Source of the DNA: Gibbula magus
Taxonomy: Eukaryota; Mollusca; Gastropoda; Trochida; Trochidae
Length of the DNA: 64,000 nt
NCBI GenBank assembly: GCA_936450465.1
Contig: OW388290.1
Span: forward strand, 22,433,457 to 22,497,456
Direction of reading: 5' to 3'
Part shown: piece after piece, positions 60,169 through 64,000 of the stretch
Layout of the letters: each line of letters begins with the position of its first letter
Position numbering within the stretch: the stretch's first letter is position 1
The notes under the pieces: model-generated
What the model saw: the letters and a program-made list of their open reading frames with translations, nothing else
Database searches by the model: none
What the model was told of the DNA's origin: nothing
Made by a program: the position numbers and the translations under genes

Positions 60169-61970
60169 TTAGACTGTGAATTTAATCTCGATGTCTCCTT
60201 TCCGGAATGAAATGGTCGCTTCCGTCGCCTGTTTTCCATCCTCTGTAGCTGAAGTTTGAATGTCATCGCTCTAAATGGAAAATATACGTGTGTCAGTAAG
60301 GCATGTTATCTGAGGTAAACTTGGTTTATTGTCACTTTGAAATGTACTAAATTTTTATCACGGCATTACGTGTGATGGTAACATACATTTGAAGTGTGAA
60401 TATATTATTTATAATATATAATACATTATATTTTTCCCAAAATAAAAATCGTATTCAGAAGTTGTTAAGAGCGACATACTTAATGGGGAGAAAGTGATGT
60501 GAAATTAATTACCTTTTTGGAGAGTTTGCTGGAGGTTGGAGGCTGCAGTATGTCCGACATTCTCTTGAGAGTTGTCTCACTGGGGCGTCTGTAATGTAGT
60601 ACAGCGTCAGATCTATGACCAGTACGGCGTTGCACTAAATCTTTTTCGAGACCGTTCGAAAACAACGTGGTTGCTGCAGTCACCTGAAACATGTACAGAC
60701 ATTACACACGTGATAGGCATTAGCATATGCAATATACTAAAGATAATCAGGTCAAAGAAATAAGTTTTAAAACAGTTTTTTAAAAGTTTTAAAACAGTTT
60801 TTAAAAAGTTAAAAAAAAGAGAAATTGTTTTTAAATAAACTGATGTAATGAGAATTCCCATTTAATTTATAAGAAATTAGTAAGTTTACCTTTCCAGAAT
60901 GATTAGTGTATTTGTCTGGTAGCCCTGCTTTGGTGAACATACGGTTCATGTATGTTTTAAGAGTATGAACACCGATGCTCTGTGAACTGAAACGTATTTG
61001 TTCTGAGTTAGTAGGTGAGAGAGGGCGGCGATAGAATGGTCCTTCTGAGGGAATATGGCTCAAGTAAACTTCAAACAGTTTGACGACACATCTTGAGGGG
61101 TCATCGTCATTGGAATGTTGTTTGATATTCTTATTTTCTATTTGGCGTTGCTTGATTCCACATTTAGTGTTTTTGCTCTCCCGGCCAATAAACTGCACAT
61201 ATCTTCCACTAGCATCTGTACCAATTTTATATTGGGATGGCTCCAAAGCTCTGTGTTCATCCCTACCTCTCATACCAAAACATTTACAGTTGTTAAAAAA
61301 ACACTCCATAAGACAGTCCTTCTGCGTTATCAAAGGCAACAACATTTCTATCCCACAGCAACTTCTCGTCATCTACAGTAACAGCACAAGCTCGAGTTAT
61401 TTCTGCACCCAAACCCTCAGAGTGAAGCCTCTTCATCTCTGAATCCAAAACTCTCCATGATTTTCTAAAGTTTTCATCATGTTCATTCAGAAAATTGAGG
61501 TCAAGTCTACAGCAATTTTCTCTGATATGTCTCAAAATAGCACAAGCAATTTGATAGACAGTTTTCGGGGGATATTGCTGACCATTCTTCTTACGTATGT
61601 CAACATAGAACAATTGAAGCCAATAATCCAGCTCTTTGGCGCTGATGTCTACAAAATCCAAAGGTACAGACATATATGGTTCATGGACGAAGAGGTTTTT
61701 GTTCTTATACATTGCCCACTCGACCCAGATATTGAAACCCCATTTTGTATTTGATTTCGTTTTACCAGGAATTCTGTTTTCAACAAGAGCACTGATTTCG
61801 TTGGCAGAAGTTGAAGCAAATCGTTTTACCTGAGCAGATTCCGGCGATTCAATGCTTTGTGAATTCTCAAAATCTGTTAAAGCTTGGCTGAGTTCATTTT
61901 CCGACTGTGTATTTTCATCTTCAATCCAGCCACCTTCCTGCGAAAGCCAATCATCATCACCTCTGTCCAT
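60169..61970 (-). CDS. DUF3504/Crypton-type tyrosine-recombinase-like protein, three exons
   Basis: Predicted exons (minus): 61970-60890, 60683-60513 and 60270-60169, joined at GGAAAG|GTAAAC..TTTCAG|GTGACT and AAAAAG|GTAATT..TTTAG|AGCGAT, all phase 0, about 450 codons. The N-terminus is acidic (MDRGDDDWLSQEGGW). Then follow TKWGFNIWVEWA, AKELDYWLQLFYVDIRKKNG, YPPKTVYQIACAILRHIREN and DSEMKRLHSEGLG. The C-terminal recombinase-like core has FGMRGRDEHRALEPSQYKIG (Arg box), EGPFYRRPLSP, KAGLPDKYTNHSGKV (HxxK in place of HxxR) and QRRTGHRSDAVLHYRRP (GH and the putative nucleophile Tyr). Exon 3 encodes 33 residues ending KFTV. One extra base in the homopolymer at 61295-61301 breaks exon 1. Such genes (QRICH1/ZMYM-like) derive from Cryptons. 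Confidence 0.75.
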
Positions 61971-62333
61971 GTCGAAACACTTGCTTGAATTGATTCATGC
62001 TAAAAACGACCAGTCTTTATAGCCGATGAAATGTATTAGTGCTGACAATTTCTGCATAAAAAACGTGTTTATAATGCATGTTCGTAATTCAAGCACGACG
62101 CTTCTGCTGTTGCACGACTCGTACATTTTATATAAAATGTACGCCTCATGCACCTCGGACCAAGTATGAAATTCACTGCTCGCAGGGCCGTCGATGACAT
62201 CAAGGCCCCTTAAATTTGCATATGTAAATGAGAAATGTCAATGTTTTGTATGTTGTGTTCGAGAGAATATTTCCCGAATTTGTTGACAATTCATTTAAAA
62301 TATATCGATTTTAAGACATTTTTTTCATGACTC
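61971..62333. promoter_or_regulatory. Upstream region of the recombinase-like gene
   Basis: It contains a perfect 24-bp palindrome centred on TTTATATAAA at about 62129-62152 (arms CGTACATT). A promoter is expected here, but no clear TATA box at a proper distance was established. Confidence 0.3.
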
Positions 62334-62354
62334 AAGCATTTGACTGTGCTCTAA

Positions 62355-62500
62355 GATAGATAGAGAACTCGCAGCAGAACATTATCGGGATATAAATGTA
62401 CGTGTTTGAGAGAGTTGGGCTCGGCTAACGCCTCGCCCAACCCTCTCAAACCCGTACATTTATATCCCGATAATGTACTGCTACTCGTCCTCTATCTATT
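62355..62500. repeat. Hairpin palindrome with arms of about 70 bp beside the TIR element
   Basis: Left arm 62355-62424 (GATAGATAGAG, ACATTATCGGGATATAAATG, GAGAGAGTTGGGC) pairs with right arm 62429-62500 (GCCCAACCCTCTCAAACC, CATTTATATCCCGATAATGT, CTCTATCTAT) at about 90%. The apex is CTCGGCTAACGCCTCG. It forms the right edge of the inserted DNA relative to the empty site. Confidence 0.9.
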
Positions 62501-62571
62501 ACTTAAAGTGTTGAAAGAATAAAAGTTAACAGGGGTGGATTCAGGACAAATCTTTATATATGTTGAATTAT

Positions 62572-63389
62572 AAGATAAATAGTTGCGTTTGTAAAATTTC
62601 CGGGATTCATTGCTATTCAACACCCGCAAATTTAGTTTAAAACCGTTTACAAACGCAACTATTTATCGATATTGTTACATGACTGTTAGTTATCAGGCGT
62701 TTTGAAACGAACTTTCTTTTTGCGTACCTATCTCTGAGTGGAAAGGACTTTGCAACTGTTCCATATTTGTAAGAGGTGTGGTTAGGTAAAAACAAATGTA
62801 AATACTCGGCGTAATATGTACATTAGCAACAATTTACACATAAGCTCAAACAGTGTCACCTCAACTATGTTCACTTCACAATATTCAGGTTTCCTTTTAG
62901 ATGGCGATAAACATTTATCTACGACATCAACACAGTAAAAGACCTAGGAACACAAATCTTAAACTTGCCCTAACCCATTGTGACAATGACGCTAGCATTG
63001 TGACGTCAAAATGGTTGATCACTATGACGTCATGCCCTGGCAACGGCATTCGGTAAACAGAGCTGCATGGAAGAAGGCGTCAAACTTGGACAAATCTTAC
63101 TAGTTGAACACATTTTAGTTAATTGAAACTAATTAATTTTGAGAGTTATTTGTGACCTATACTGCTATACACAAGTAAGAAAATGACAATGCCACCTGTC
63201 AAATTTGAGTAAGGAGCACATATTAAGAGAAATAGAAAAAATGAATTTTGAGTCGGGCCGAATCTTGTGAACACGATGTATATGTTCGCGGTGATTCGCC
63301 CGAAGTAATTTGCGGGTATTCATTGTCATTCAACATAGGCAAATCAACCAATCGGAATCAAGGATACACGGAAATCATGTTACAATTAT
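62572..63389. mobile_element. Roughly 0.8-kb insertion in U3 with internal inverted repeat
   Basis: U2 runs GAATTATGCAACAAAG (51735-51750). In U3 GAATTAT at 62565-62571 and CAATTATGCATCAAAG at 63383 are separated by 0.8 kb, with AATTAT duplicated. A perfect 22-bp inverted repeat lies at 62574-62595 and 62646-62667 (GATAAATAGTTGCGTTTG). GGGATTCATTGCTATTCAAC at 62611 and GGTATTCATTGTCATTCAAC at 63316 are repeated, and a relative is at about 23224. Two TGACGTCA sites lie around 63000 and 63026. No gene is seen. Confidence 0.5.
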
Positions 63390-64000
63390 GCATCAAAGGG
63401 AATGAAATATATTTGGTTTTGTTGTTGATATGTTTCAGAATAGGAATGATTAGTTTGATGTTGCTTTTTAATGATATGAATCTACTGCGTCATATATGAT
63501 AAAATATAATTTTGATAAAAGGCTTGTTATATTTAGTATAAACAATTTATACTTCCCCATTCATTAGAACACATAATTTAGTTCATGTACGTACTTGTTG
63601 TACTTAGAATTAAATGATCAACGAATTTTGTTATCTTTTATAAGAGTATTCAAGTGGTTTTACTTTACTGCGTCAGCTATGCAAACGAATTTGGAGCAAA
63701 GATGCAACAAACAGTGTTAATATAGTTTCCCTTGTATTCTGTATATTGCCAAACTCATGAAATACACGTTTCATGTTATGGTGTAATTGAAAAGTAAAAA
63801 AAATTTTTCTCTGCTCCGATGCATAATCATTTATTTTATGTCATTTCAAAAACGACATGTAAATGAAAATTTCAATCACGATTTTTCGTGCAGATTTTCT
63901 CAGTAATTTTGTTTACATCATTAAGCGTAAATTGGTTGTGTGAGAGGTTTGAGTAGGGTGAAGCTGCATTGATCAATGACATTCGAAATCTCACAAAGTG

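Larger units (their letters stand above)
59965..62354. mobile_element. 2.39-kb TIR-bounded element carrying a recombinase-like gene
   Basis: Perfect 21-bp inverted repeats at 59965-59985 and 62334-62354 start TTAGAGCACAGTCAAATG. The site is empty in U2: CACACATTA|AAGAGTTGAAAG near 51661-51680. So everything between about 59965 and 62503 was inserted after the duplication, with TTA or TTAA as the likely target. A hairpin (62355-62500) sits between the right inverted repeat and the old flank. The motif TATATCCCGATA occurs just inside the left end (60029-60040) and in both hairpin arms, tying the hairpin to the element. No DDE transposase was seen; the only gene is the DUF3504-type one. Confidence 0.7.
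54636..64000. repeat. Large segmental duplication, copy U3
   Basis: It begins at AAGGTTTCAGTCAGTTTGAA and follows U2 with two large changes. The LINE at 55.0-57.8 kb replaces or interrupts the part equivalent to 39.5-41.7 kb. At about 59431 the sequence jumps from the equivalent of 43.71 kb to that of 51.13 kb. Right of that junction the match to U2 rises to about 97-99%. It continues past the window end. Confidence 0.75.

Noticed and set aside
60572..61833. Plus-strand frames of 63-120 codons
   Set aside because: Antisense to the three-exon recombinase-like gene, whose splice phases and motifs are convincing.
1..64000. CRISPR arrays, operons, bacterial promoters, rRNA or tRNA genes
   Set aside because: None seen. 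The only tRNA-like sequence is the head of the SINE at 5.0 kb, and the window is clearly eukaryotic.

Overview
This is an AT-rich animal nuclear genome window, most likely from a marine mollusc and perhaps a gastropod. The evidence is indirect. There are spliced or decayed eukaryotic coding segments, tRNA-derived SINEs whose 3' tail reads GGCGTTAAACCCCAACTCACC, and a LINE ending in TTAAACACTCACTCAATT. There are also Penelope-like elements, a mariner, and two tandem-core repeats of the 'ACATGCCAAG..ATGAAAGCCCTAGCTCTG' kind typical of mollusc DNA. No conventional host gene is evident. The window is a transposon-rich, segmentally duplicated region.

Layout. 0-15 kb: a CpG-rich repeat; a decayed tyrosine-recombinase (DUF3504/Crypton-type) relic; the first copy of duplication D with a SINE inside it; a 575-bp TIR element carrying a RecQ-like helicase N-terminal fragment; a nearly intact mariner; a tandem-core repeat; relics of a DUF7869-like protein and an LRR-like protein; and the second copy of D. 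16-23 kb: an inverted pair of Penelope-type ends, another tandem-core repeat, a (TG)n run, the second helicase-fragment element, a hairpin palindrome, and the two copies of duplication E. 23.4-64 kb: three diverged copies (U1, U2, U3) of a large segment spaced about 16 kb apart. Each copy is interrupted by its own transposons: LINEs in U1 and U3, a Penelope-like palindrome between U1 and U2, a Penelope-like insertion in U2, several MITEs, and in U3 a 2.39-kb TIR-bounded element.

The best gene is in that last element, on the minus strand (60169-61970). It is a three-exon DUF3504/Crypton-type tyrosine-recombinase-like protein of about 450 codons, interrupted only by one extra base in an A/T homopolymer. 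Its insertion can be checked against a paralogous empty site in U2.

The three signals most worth following are: (1) the recombinase-like gene inside 21-bp terminal inverted repeats with a 65-70 bp-arm hairpin beside it; (2) the two 92-bp-TIR elements with 9-bp target duplications that carry a helicase start, Walker A and motif Ia; (3) a 62-bp core with a TATA-like box that is identical in U1 and U2, and differs at one base in U3, while its upstream flanks have diverged strongly. All alignments were made by eye, so percentages are approximate.
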